Shown: positions 38,867 through 50,077 of the stretch, piece by piece
How positions within the stretch are numbered: position 1 is the stretch's first letter
Layout: each line of letters opens with the position of its first letter
Origin: Candidatus Desulfovibrio kirbyi
Lineage (GTDB): Bacteria > Desulfobacterota > Desulfovibrionia > Desulfovibrionales > Desulfovibrionaceae
Reading direction: 5' to 3'
Length of the DNA: 64,000 nucleotides
Assembly (NCBI GenBank): GCA_013374015.1
Contig: BLLL01000002.1
Location: 62,001 to 126,000, forward strand
Program-made: the position numbers and the translations under genes
Notes under the pieces: generated by a model
What the model was told of the DNA's origin: nothing
The model's database searches: none
The model's input: the letters and a program-made list of their open reading frames with translations, nothing else

Positions 38867-41173
38867 ATGAAAAAGGTTTGTATTATTTTGTTAATGCTGG
38901 CGTTGTTTGGTTGCGAGGAAAGGGGCAGAGGGGCAGGAGTTCCGGTTAAGCCTCCTGTTGATGGAGGGGGCGGGACAATTCCGCCTGTTGATCCTCCTGT
39001 TTCGACTTTGCCGTCTTCTGACATTCAGACGGATAAGGATGCACTGGCGAGCGGAGAGGCGAATCTTTCTGACCGTCCTGTTGGGGGGTATGCAAAAACA
39101 GACACGGGGGACTCAACGTCTACCGGTACGGTGACAGGGGAAGCTGCGGAAGTTAACAACAATGTTTATGGCGCCTTCTCTGAGGTTATGGAATCCGGCA
39201 ATGCGGAAGCCTCTGGCACAGTGAATTTGAGTGACAGTGCTGTTACAGGCGATGTCACCGGCGCACTGGCTGCAACCGAGAAAGAAGGAAACGCCACTGC
39301 CACTGGAGATGTTGTCCTGTCAGATAGTACCGTAACTGGAGACGTAACCGGCGGGTACGCTGAAACGAGCAATGGAGACGCCACGGCTACAGGAAGTATA
39401 ACCGGAGAAGCGGTGACCATAACCGGTAATGAGTCGGACGGTATCAGTAACGTTTTCGGAGCCGCTGCACTAGTTACAGAGATCGGACATGCGGAGGCTA
39501 AAGGCAGTGTGAACATAACGGGGGGGGGGACAATCACCGCCACAACAGTAGCAGGGGCAGTAGCCATAACAGAGAACGGACATGCGATAGCCGGTCTGAA
39601 ACATGTCTATGGTGCTGAACGTGACGAGGAGCCTGTAGGGGCTACGGTTACGCTGAACGACACGACTGTAAACGGCTCAGTCTGGGGCGGTTATGCCGAA
39701 ACGAAACACGGCGACCTTCAGAACTATACAGAGGGGAACTATGACGAAAATGATAATCTTATAGGGGTGGTTGACGCAGGCGATGCCTTTGCGGTCAATA
39801 ACCATGTAAATATCACAGACAAGACAACCGTGTCAGGGTCTGTCTATGGTGGGGTTGCCAAGGCTTTTGAGGCATATAGGGTTCAAGCCGATCTGAATAA
39901 TATTACCGTAAAGGATAGCACCGTCAGCAATAACATAATGGGGGGTTTTGCAGAAGTTACAGCAGGGGGCACAGTACATTATCTTTATTCTGAAAGGAAT
40001 AATGTAATGGTTGACAACTCCACAGTAGAAGGCGGTGTTTATGGAAGTTTTGTCTCTATAACAGAAGAGGCTTCTATAGAGAGTGTATATGCGGCAGAAA
40101 ACACGGTTTTTATCAAGGGGAAAGACACTGTTATTAACGGTACAATTACAGGAGGATTGATACAGGTTGAAGGAGTAGCAGGGTCAATAGATGCAGAATA
40201 TCCGTCTTCTGATTTCCACGCTGTACGTAACAGTATTTGGTTAGAGGGTGTACCCGACCTGAATGGAGCAAAGATTTATGGTGGCCGTTTTGTCGGTGAC
40301 GCTGACAATCTTGTATCTACGGACTATGAAGCATCGGGAGATGATCCGGCGTACACAAGGAGGAACTATGATTTTTTTGGGCTCAACACCCTCGTTGTAA
40401 ACGATTATACAGGGACGGGAAAAATTGATACGATCAGTAACATTCAGTACTTCATGTTCCGTCTGGCTCCTGATAACCACTTGACAGCGGATACGGCAGT
40501 TCTGAAAACAGTAAACCTTTATCTGGGCGATGGTGGTGATGGCAGCGGATGGGGATCAATGAGCATGGTCGGGAATTGGGGAGGAATGGACGGGTCTTCA
40601 ACTTCTTCTTTTGGAGAGGGAATCCAGTACTCGGGAGCCATACGCCCCGGACTGGGCGTAGGCGACACCATTTATCTGATTGCGGCAGACAACGCCTGGA
40701 ACTATGACGGCTCCAAGGCGGCAGTTGAAGGAGTAGACTTTGAAAGCACGACGGTAAAAGCGCAATGGGGGTCATTGTTTGAACAGGAACTGACGACCCA
40801 TTTAGAGGACAATAATATCATTGCGAGAGTAACAGGAACGTCTGACTTAGGGGATGAGTCCGGCATAACATATTTCAATATGCCGATCAGTAATTCAGTA
40901 GGTATTGAGCAGGTAAAAGCGAGCAATGTCCAGTTAAAGGACTTTGAGAAAAAGGTAACATATGCCTCTGACGGCTCAATGATTGCTCGACACAGCAAGG
41001 GGCATCACACGGGAGATGGTGCCCGTATCCTGACACAAGACCAAGTAGAGCGCAGGGAAGCGCGTAAAGCTGCATGGCAGTCTCTGACGGACGAGCAGAA
41101 AGCCGAGAGACGCGCAGCGCGACAGACTCGCCCAGACGGGGCAATAATCGAGCATGGACACCGCCACAAGTAA
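38867..41173 (+). CDS. Repeat-rich beta-helix-like lipoprotein
   Basis: Lipobox LALFGC; recurrent VTGDVTGGYAET/NGSVWGGYAET/GSVYGGVAK units; charged tail LTDEQKAERRAARQTRP...HGHRHK. Confidence 0.7.
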   Translation: MKKVCIILLMLALFGCEERGRGAGVPVKPPVDGGGGTIPPVDPPVSTLPSSDIQTDKDALASGEANLSDRPVGGYAKTDTGDSTSTGTVTGEAAEVNNNVYGAFSEVMESGNAEASGTVNLSDSAVTGDVTGALAATEKEGNATATGDVVLSDSTVTGDVTGGYAETSNGDATATGSITGEAVTITGNESDGISNVFGAAALVTEIGHAEAKGSVNITGGGTITATTVAGAVAITENGHAIAGLKHVYGAERDEEPVGATVTLNDTTVNGSVWGGYAETKHGDLQNYTEGNYDENDNLIGVVDAGDAFAVNNHVNITDKTTVSGSVYGGVAKAFEAYRVQADLNNITVKDSTVSNNIMGGFAEVTAGGTVHYLYSERNNVMVDNSTVEGGVYGSFVSITEEASIESVYAAENTVFIKGKDTVINGTITGGLIQVEGVAGSIDAEYPSSDFHAVRNSIWLEGVPDLNGAKIYGGRFVGDADNLVSTDYEASGDDPAYTRRNYDFFGLNTLVVNDYTGTGKIDTISNIQYFMFRLAPDNHLTADTAVLKTVNLYLGDGGDGSGWGSMSMVGNWGGMDGSSTSSFGEGIQYSGAIRPGLGVGDTIYLIAADNAWNYDGSKAAVEGVDFESTTVKAQWGSLFEQELTTHLEDNNIIARVTGTSDLGDESGITYFNMPISNSVGIEQVKASNVQLKDFEKKVTYASDGSMIARHSKGHHTGDGARILTQDQVERREARKAAWQSLTDEQKAERRAARQTRPDGAIIEHGHRHK

Positions 41174-41325
41174 GGGGGATTTAAGGCATGGACACCTCCG
41201 CCATGACGGAAGCGGATAAAGACAAGATTTGGGACGCCATAGGGAAAAGTTGCGTAGTTTTTGAAGTCTCCACGCTGGACACAACTGAACCGCAAGGACA
41301 ACGCCATTCTGTACAAGGTGACACA

Positions 41326-41355
41326 GAGAGGCGTCCTGGTGTCCGCCTCTCTTTT
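41326..41355 (+). terminator. Rho-independent terminator
   Basis: GAGAGGCG-TCCTGGTGTC-CGCCTCTC-TTTTC. Confidence 0.65.
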
Positions 41356-41487
41356 CATCCGTCGAAAAAAAACGAGCGTAAAATAGAAGCGGACGAGCTA
41401 AAATAGAAGACGCTGAAAGATCGATATAAATTTGATTGTAAGAACACAAGATAACTAAGAAAAATTCAAAATGGGCAGTAAAAACTT

Positions 41488-41503
41488 GGCACAGTTCTTG
41501 CAG
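41488..41503 (+). promoter_or_regulatory. Sigma-54 (-24/-12) promoter
   Basis: TGGCACAGTTCTTGCA, exact match to TGGCAC-N5-TTGC[AT] with 10-nt GG-GC spacing. Confidence 0.7.
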
Positions 41504-41553
41504 TGCAAGGCTCAAAATCAGGGGTAAATATCGACACGAAAACGGAGAAAGGA

Positions 41554-41605
41554 ATGGTGGTTTTCTCAGGGTCTTGTCTGTGGATGATTTTTACAGGGCG
41601 TAGCC

Positions 41606-41631
<26 letters not shown>
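41554..41631 (+). CDS. Putative 25-aa leader ORF overlapping coaX start
   Basis: GGAGAAAGG RBS then ATG...TGA: MVVFSGSCLWMIFTGRSHAAETPSF; overlaps the coaX ATG at 41606. Confidence 0.4.
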
Positions 41632-43746
<2,115 letters not shown>

Positions 43747-43748
43747 GC

Positions 43749-44594
43749 ATGATTCTGCTCAACGGCAAAGAAACCGCTCAGGGGATACTGCGGGAACTCT
43801 CCGCTTCTGTGGCTTCCGCCGGCTGCCGTCCGCCGGGTCTCGCCGTTATTCTGGCGGGTGAAGATCCGGCTTCGCAGATTTATGTGCGCGCCAAAGAGAG
43901 AGCCTGCGGTGAGGTGGGGATTGTGCCCGTGAGCTTTACACTGCCTGCGGCCACGCCTCAAAGCGAACTTCTGGCGCTTATCCGCGACTGCAACACACGG
44001 CAGGATATTGACGGCATACTGCTGCAACTGCCGTTGCCGCTGGGCATTGAGCCTGAAACCTGCCTGCTGGCTATTGATCCCGGCAAGGATGTGGACGGTT
44101 TTCATCCGGAAAATGTCGGAAGGTGTTCACTGGGCCTGCCGGGCTTTATGCCCTGTACGCCCGCAGGAGTTCTGGAGCTTTTGCGTCGGTATCAGCTTTC
44201 GCCGAGCGGTAAAAAAGCCGTGGTTGTCGGCAGATCAAATATTGTTGGCAAGCCGCTGGCCTCCCTTTTGTACAGACAGGGAGTGGACGCCACAGTCACA
44301 ATCTGTCATTCCAAAACACAGGGGCTTGCGCGGGAATGTTGTGAAGCGGACTTTCTTTTTGTGGCAATGGGGCGTCCCGAAATCATAACCGCGGACATGG
44401 TGAAGGAGGGCGTTGTCGTTGTGGACATAGGAATTAGCCGTACCGCAGACGGCTTGCGCGGCGATGTGGATTTTGCAAGCGTCAGTCTCAAGGCGCGCGC
44501 CATTACGCCCGTGCCGGGAGGCGCCGGCCCTATGACCATCGCCATGCTGATGCAAAATACCGTGCAGGCGTGGAAAAAGCGTATGAATATCTAG
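43749..44594 (+). CDS. folD: Methylenetetrahydrofolate dehydrogenase/cyclohydrolase FolD
   Basis: VILAGEDPASQIYVRAKERAC, DGILLQLPLP, KDVDGFHPEN, VVGRSNIVGKPLASLL. Confidence 0.96.
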   Translation: MILLNGKETAQGILRELSASVASAGCRPPGLAVILAGEDPASQIYVRAKERACGEVGIVPVSFTLPAATPQSELLALIRDCNTRQDIDGILLQLPLPLGIEPETCLLAIDPGKDVDGFHPENVGRCSLGLPGFMPCTPAGVLELLRRYQLSPSGKKAVVVGRSNIVGKPLASLLYRQGVDATVTICHSKTQGLARECCEADFLFVAMGRPEIITADMVKEGVVVVDIGISRTADGLRGDVDFASVSLKARAITPVPGGAGPMTIAMLMQNTVQAWKKRMNI

Positions 44595-44631
44595 TGATTG
44601 CTTGTAAAAGCAAGCACTACAGGGGGCGCAT

Positions 44632-45705
44632 ATGTATCGCAACGCGAAAAATGTCGGCTACTGCATGATAGGGCAGGGCGCTTTAGCTCAGCTGGGGGAT
44701 ATTCTGTCGCCTTTGCGCGTTGGGCGCAAAAGCCCGGCAGTGTTTTTTCTGGATCATTATTTTATCGGCAGCCCCCTGCAGTTGCCTGTGGAAACAGGGG
44801 ATTTGACGCTGCATATCGACACAGCCCGGGAACCCACAACGCAGAGCGTGGACATGTACGCCGCGCAGGTGAAGGAGTTTCTGGACGGCGCCTGTCCGTG
44901 CGCGCTGCTGGCCTTCGGCGGCGGCTCCACGCTGGATACGTGCAAATGTGTCGGCAATTTGCTCACAAATTCCGGAAAAGCTGAGGAATATCAAGGATGG
45001 GAACTGGTCAGGCACAAAGCGCCCTATAAAATTGCCGTGCCAACGCTTGCCGGCACCGGTTCTGAAAGCTCGCGCACCGGCATTATCTGCAACGAGGCAA
45101 AAAATTTGAAACTCGGTATGAACAGTGATTTTACCATGTTCGACCAAGTGATTCTGGACGCTGATTTGACGGCGTCAGTGCCGCGCAATCAGTATTTCTA
45201 CACGGGTATTGACACATATATGCACTGTTTTGAAAATATTTCAGGGTCATATCGTAACGCTGTCGTGGACGCCTTGGCGGAAAAGGCCATGAGCATGTGC
45301 AAGCGTATTTTTCTTTCTGATGATATGATGAGTGACGAAAACCGCGAGCGGATGCTGATAGCCTCCTATCTGGGCGGCATGGCCGCAGGTTTTGTGGGCA
45401 CGGTGCACCCGGTTTCCGCAGGGTTGAGTATGGTTTTGCATATGCGTCACGGCATTGCCAACTGTTATGCCCTTATTGTCCAGGAAGACATTTATCCTGA
45501 AGAATATAAAGATGTTATGGCTATGCTTTCGCGCCAGAACATTGATCTGCCCAAAGGCATTTGTAAAAATCTGACTGAGGAGCAGTACGCCAGCCTGTAC
45601 GAAGCGACAATCGTGCACGAAAAGCCGCTTGTCAACCGTCTTGGCCCGGATTTTAAAAAAATATTTACAAAAGAGAGTGTTATTGAGCGCTTCAGGCGCA
45701 TGTGA
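44632..45705 (+). CDS. kdnB: Iron-containing alcohol dehydrogenase family, KdnB-like
   Basis: AFGGGSTLDTCKCVGNLLTN, PTLAGTGSESSRTGIICN, FDQVILDADL, FYTGIDTYMHCFE; resembles Shewanella KdnB in layout; paired with KdnA-like aminotransferase. Confidence 0.65.
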   Translation: MYRNAKNVGYCMIGQGALAQLGDILSPLRVGRKSPAVFFLDHYFIGSPLQLPVETGDLTLHIDTAREPTTQSVDMYAAQVKEFLDGACPCALLAFGGGSTLDTCKCVGNLLTNSGKAEEYQGWELVRHKAPYKIAVPTLAGTGSESSRTGIICNEAKNLKLGMNSDFTMFDQVILDADLTASVPRNQYFYTGIDTYMHCFENISGSYRNAVVDALAEKAMSMCKRIFLSDDMMSDENRERMLIASYLGGMAAGFVGTVHPVSAGLSMVLHMRHGIANCYALIVQEDIYPEEYKDVMAMLSRQNIDLPKGICKNLTEEQYASLYEATIVHEKPLVNRLGPDFKKIFTKESVIERFRRM

Positions 45706-45714
45706 CGGTGTGCT

Positions 45715-46908
45715 ATGGACATAAAAATCAATTTCAGCGGTCGTTCCGTCCGCTATACAGAAGAAGAAATTGCCGTTGTTGTGGAGGCCATGCGCAACGC
45801 GGATCCTTTGACTCAGGGCCGCTATCTGCGCGAATTTGAACGCGGATTCGCGCGCTATCAGCGGGTGGCTGAAGGCTCGTGTTTTGCCGTTATGAACGGG
45901 AGCGCTGCCTTGGAACTCTCCGCCCAGCTTTGCCGTTTTGTTTCCGGGGATGAGTTTGTCATTCCGGCGCACACTTTTACGGCTTCCGCTTATCCCTATC
46001 TCAAAAAGGGCGCGGCGCCCGTCTGGGCGGATGTGGACCCGCGCACCCGTGTTGTGACGACAAAAACCATTGAGCGGGCGCTTACCCCAAAGACAAAGGC
46101 CGTTGTCGTTGTGCACCTGTACGGCTACATGGCGGATATGCCAGAGATTGCGGCGCTGTGCCGTGAGCGTGGCCTGTTGCTCATTGAAGACACCGCCCAG
46201 GCTATCGGCACGGAAACAGACGGGAAAAAAGCCGGCAGTTTTGGCAATATGGCCATTTTTTCTTTTCATTCACATAAAAATCTGACCACGCTGGGTGAAG
46301 GCGGCATGCTGTACGTGCGCGATCCGGCCGGCGCCGCAGTTGTGCCGGCATTGCGTCACAACGGGCATTGCGCCTATGATTTTGAGCGTCCCGACTACTG
46401 GAAACCCGCTATGGGCAATGTGGACATTCCCGTGCTGGGTGATTTACCGCTTATGCCGAACAACTACTGCCTGGGTGAAGTGGAATGCGCGCTCGGCTCC
46501 AAGCTGCTTGAGCGTATCGACTTGATCAATGACGAAAAACGTGAAAGAGCGCTCAGATTTATAGACGCGCTGGCGGACTGTCCCGAACTGGAATTTCACC
46601 GTGTCGCCTCCCGTCGCCACAACTATCACCTGCTGGCCGCCAGGATGACCACAGGCCGGGAGATGCGCGACAGATTTTTGCGCGCCATGTTTGAAAAAGG
46701 CGTAAAGTGCGTTGTGCAGTATCTGCCGCTCAATCGCTATGATTTCTACAAACGTCTGGGATATGGGCATGCAAACTGCCCTGACGGCGACGCATTTTTT
46801 GACTGCATGGTGTCTTTTCCTTTCCAACACTGGCTTTCAGAAGACGATATGGCGTATATGCTGGGCGCTACGCGTGAAGTCCTCCAAGTCCTCCGCAGCC
46901 TACGGTAA
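45715..46908 (+). CDS. kdnA: DegT/DnrJ/EryC1 aminotransferase, KdnA-like
   Basis: VMNGSAALELSAQL, VIPAHTFTASAYPYLKKGAAPVWADVDP, LLIEDTAQAIGTETDGKKAGSFGNMAIFSFHSHKNLTTLGEGG. Confidence 0.65.
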   Translation: MDIKINFSGRSVRYTEEEIAVVVEAMRNADPLTQGRYLREFERGFARYQRVAEGSCFAVMNGSAALELSAQLCRFVSGDEFVIPAHTFTASAYPYLKKGAAPVWADVDPRTRVVTTKTIERALTPKTKAVVVVHLYGYMADMPEIAALCRERGLLLIEDTAQAIGTETDGKKAGSFGNMAIFSFHSHKNLTTLGEGGMLYVRDPAGAAVVPALRHNGHCAYDFERPDYWKPAMGNVDIPVLGDLPLMPNNYCLGEVECALGSKLLERIDLINDEKRERALRFIDALADCPELEFHRVASRRHNYHLLAARMTTGREMRDRFLRAMFEKGVKCVVQYLPLNRYDFYKRLGYGHANCPDGDAFFDCMVSFPFQHWLSEDDMAYMLGATREVLQVLRSLR

Positions 46909-46929
46909 AAGGCGTTGTGCGGCACGGCT

Positions 46930-48567
46930 GTGAAAGAACGCTGCATCATTATTCCCGCAGTCAAAAAGAACGCCGTCATACCGGACCAGTTGGTCAAAAA
47001 GCTGGCCGGCGTTACGCTTATGGAGCGCGCCATTCAAACGGCGCGTTGTGTGGCGTCTGAAGAGGATATTGTGGTCGTTACGGACAGCGAGGAAATATCG
47101 CTGATTTGCGAACGGGCCGGCGTGTGCTTTCGCTACAACAATGCCCTGCATTTTACAAGCCTTGATATTGTGGCGGAATTGCGCGAAACGCTGTGCGAGC
47201 TTGTCCCCCTGTATGCGCATCTGCTCATACTGCGCGCGTCCTGTCCGTTGTTGACCGGGCCGGATGTGGAAGACGCCTGGAGAAAATACCGCGGCGCCGA
47301 AGCTGACGGACTTGTGACCGTAAAGAGTGTGCGGCAGCGAATCTGGAATGTGCGCAACGGTGCGCTGGGGAGTCTGCTTGGCAGTGAGAACAGCGGTGAA
47401 GAGCGGTTTCTGGTGGAAAGCCGCGCCCTGATTATTCTGCGCTCCGCCTTGCTGCTCAACGCCGTATCCGGCAAAATTATTCCCTATTTTCTGAACGAGC
47501 GTTCCATTGAAATCCAGAGCTATCAGGACTGGTGGATTTGTGAACATCTGCTTATGCGCCGCCATATCGTCTTTGTTGTGGCGGGATACCCGGCCATCGG
47601 CATGGGGCATGTGTACCGTGCGCTTATGCTGGCGCACGAAATCACCAACCACAAGATAACCTTTGTCTGCACCCGTCAGAGCGAGCTGGCTGTGAAAAGC
47701 ATTGCTGAAAAAGATTACCGCAGTGTGCGCCAAGGGCAGGACACTCTGACCGATACCGTGCTGCGTCTGCGTCCTGACCTTGTTGTGAACGATATCCTGA
47801 ATACGGACATGCTCTATATGACGCGCCTGCGTGCCGCAGGCGTATGCTGCGTCAATTTTGAAGACGAAGGCCCGGGCGCGGGCATGGCGGATCTTGTGGT
47901 CAATGCGTTGTACGAAGGCGCGCAAAGCACACAGCGTTTGTGTTGCGGGCCGGAATATTTTTGTCTGCGTGACGAGTTTGTGAGCGCCGAGCAAAACCAG
48001 CTGCGCGACGCGGTCAAGGTTGTGCTGATCACCTTTGGCGGAACGGATTCGCGCAACTTTTCGCGGCGTGTGCTGGATGTTGTCGAGCCGGTGTGCCGGG
48101 GCATGGGCATTGCCGTTCGCCTGGTGGCAGGCCCCGGCTATGCGCATAAAAAAGCTATGGAAGATCATCTGCGGGCATTGAAAAACGATCTTGTTGAATT
48201 TACCTGGGCAACAAACGCCATGAGCCGTATGATGGAGGGCGCTGACCTGGCCGTCTGTTCCGCCGGACGCACACTGTATGAGCTTGCCCATATGCGTGTG
48301 CCCGCCATGGTGGTGGCGCATCATGAGCGCGAGGTCAGCCATTCTTTTGCGCGTCCGCGCAACGGTTTTGCTTTTTTGGGCATTATGGACCGTATTGATG
48401 ATGTAAAACTGCGCAATGTGTTTTTGGCCATGCTGCGGCAATCACGGCGCGCGCGGTTTTTTGAGCGGCAGGCGCGTCTTGATTTCAGAAACAACAAGGC
48501 GAAGGTTGTGGGGATGATGCTGGACTTGCTGAAGGAAAAGGAGGCTGTGGCGTGCCGAACAGCATGA
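46930..48567 (+). CDS. Bifunctional: N-terminal cytidylyltransferase (KdsB/NeuA-like) fused to SpsG/PseG-like nucleotide-sugar hydrolase/GT-B domain
   Basis: N-term CIIIPAVKKNAVIPDQLVKKLAGVTLMERAIQTA...VVTDSEEI; C-term GYPAIGMGHVYRALMLAHEI and FGGTDSRNFSRRVLDVV, CSAGRTLYELAHMRVPAMVV. Confidence 0.75.
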   Translation: MKERCIIIPAVKKNAVIPDQLVKKLAGVTLMERAIQTARCVASEEDIVVVTDSEEISLICERAGVCFRYNNALHFTSLDIVAELRETLCELVPLYAHLLILRASCPLLTGPDVEDAWRKYRGAEADGLVTVKSVRQRIWNVRNGALGSLLGSENSGEERFLVESRALIILRSALLLNAVSGKIIPYFLNERSIEIQSYQDWWICEHLLMRRHIVFVVAGYPAIGMGHVYRALMLAHEITNHKITFVCTRQSELAVKSIAEKDYRSVRQGQDTLTDTVLRLRPDLVVNDILNTDMLYMTRLRAAGVCCVNFEDEGPGAGMADLVVNALYEGAQSTQRLCCGPEYFCLRDEFVSAEQNQLRDAVKVVLITFGGTDSRNFSRRVLDVVEPVCRGMGIAVRLVAGPGYAHKKAMEDHLRALKNDLVEFTWATNAMSRMMEGADLAVCSAGRTLYELAHMRVPAMVVAHHEREVSHSFARPRNGFAFLGIMDRIDDVKLRNVFLAMLRQSRRARFFERQARLDFRNNKAKVVGMMLDLLKEKEAVACRTA

Positions 48568-49256
48568 AGGGCAAAACAGCGGCGGTGGTGCAGGCCCGGC
48601 TCGGCTCAAGCCGTCTGCGGATGAAATCCCTGTTTTGTCTGCGTGATACACCTGTCATCAACTGGGTTGTCCAGAGGCTTGCGCGGGCGGCCTGTCTTGA
48701 CAGCATTGTGGTGGCCATTCCGGACACAGCCCTTGATCAGGTATTGTACACGCACCTGCGGCGTCACAACATCCCCTGTTTTGTCGGGCCGGAAGAGGAC
48801 GTGCTCGCGCGCATGCTGATGGCCGCAAAATTCTGTGATGCGGGCCTTGTGGTGCGCGTGTGCGCGGATAACCCTCTGGTGTGGGGTGAGGCTGTTGATC
48901 GGCTGCTTGCCCATTACAAGGGCACTGTCTGCGATTATGCCTATAACCATATACCCAGAAACAACCGCTGGCCGGACGGCCTGGGCGCTGAGGTCGTTTC
49001 CCGCGATCTGCTGGAAGAACTGGACGCAAAGGCCAAACAAATTTCACAGCGCGAGCACTGTTTGAACTATATCTGGGACAATGCCGGGCTTTTTCGTATT
49101 TCCACCTTTGACCCTGTGGAAGCCTGGCTTTGCCGCCCTGATCTCAAACTGGACATGGACACGCCGGAGGATTTCAGACGCCTTGCCCTGCTGCCCCTGT
49201 CTTCTGATTCTGATGCGCGCGCCATTGTACGTGCCTTTGATGAGGCCGCAACATAG
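48564..49256 (+). CDS. SpsF-like cytidylyltransferase family protein
   Basis: AAVVQARLGSSRLRMKSLFCLRDTPVINWVVQRL, VRVCADNPLVWGEAVDRLL, KLDMDTPEDFRRL. Confidence 0.8.
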   Translation: MKGKTAAVVQARLGSSRLRMKSLFCLRDTPVINWVVQRLARAACLDSIVVAIPDTALDQVLYTHLRRHNIPCFVGPEEDVLARMLMAAKFCDAGLVVRVCADNPLVWGEAVDRLLAHYKGTVCDYAYNHIPRNNRWPDGLGAEVVSRDLLEELDAKAKQISQREHCLNYIWDNAGLFRISTFDPVEAWLCRPDLKLDMDTPEDFRRLALLPLSSDSDARAIVRAFDEAAT

Positions 49257-49272
49257 GGAAAATACGCTGAAT

Positions 49273-49407
49273 TTACAGCATGATCAGTTCATACCGGTCA
49301 GTACCCATGCCCAGAATCTTCATGTATTCGAGCTGGCGTAAACCGCTACGGCTTTCAATATGCTCCACGAGAGCATGTGGCTGCTCTTCAGGCAGAGCAT
49401 AATCCAT
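49273..49407 (-). other. Short unassigned ORF (44 aa) beside AraC relic
   Basis: MDYALPEEQPHALVEHIESRSGLRQLEYMKILGMGTDRYELIML; no family recognised. Confidence 0.25.
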
Positions 49408-49429
49408 TATCGATCATCAAGAAATCACC

Positions 49430-49569
49430 GTACGTAGCCTGCTCACATCCCTGCGGTGCGGCTCGCCGAATTGCCGTTTGTATTCTCTGATAAATTGCGT
49501 AGGGCTTTCATAGCCGACATAATGGGCGGCTGTGTTGACATCATACCTGTCAACAAGCATCAACCGTCA
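49430..49569 (-). pseudogene. AraC-family regulator, C-terminal HTH relic
   Basis: Minus strand RLMLVDRYDVNTAAHYVGYESPTQFIREYKRQFGEPHRRDVSRLR, typical second AraC HTH; N-terminal part absent. Confidence 0.65.
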
Positions 49570-49580
49570 AAGGGGAGGCA

Positions 49581-50020
49581 TTGAAAACTGATGTTTTGTG
49601 GTGTATTGATCAGGCTATTCCTTTCCCGCTGTTGTTTGAACTGCGCAAACAAGGACAGGCTCGGATGATAGCAGCATACAAGCGCCCCAGCAAAGCTGAC
49701 GGGAACAAATGGGTTGTGGGTAGCTATTTTGCAAGCGATTGGCTAACAACTGATGCTGAAACACCGCGTGTTTCGCTGCCGGTAGCGCTGAATATGGAAG
49801 CTTTATACGCAGCCTTGCTTGCTTCCCCTATTGCCGTATCCTGCGCGACAGGGTGAGAGCCTTGCGGAGCATGTGACTCGCATGGAAAATATACAGGCGT
49901 TGGAGCGGGATATCGAACGGTGCAATGCCCGAATAAACAAAGAAAAACAGTTTAACCGCAGAATTAAACTCAACTAGAAGAAACGCGAATTGCATAACAA
50001 AATTGCTGAATTATGTTTAT
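49581..50020 (+). pseudogene. DUF4391 domain protein, N-terminally truncated and frameshifted
   Basis: IDQAIPFPLLFELRKQGQARMIAAYKRP...YFASDW then frame change (~49820-49831) to LPYPARQGESLAEHVTRMENIQALERDIERCNARINKEKQFNRRIKLN*. Confidence 0.65.
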
Positions 50021-50077
50021 ATGACCTATAAAGGGATGATTCATAATTTTTGTCATACAGCCATAAAAGGATAGGCA

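Noticed and set aside
41188-41406. 72-aa ORF after the repeat lipoprotein
   Set aside because: It runs through a rho-independent terminator (41326-41355); more likely 3' UTR.
44592-44621. Imperfect hairpin TAGTGATTGCTTGTAAAAGCAAGCACTA between folD and kdnB
   Set aside because: Mismatched stem and no T run; not enough to call a terminator or riboregulator.
46900-48441. 513-aa minus-strand ORF
   Set aside because: Antisense shadow of the cytidylyltransferase-SpsG gene; no domain recognised.
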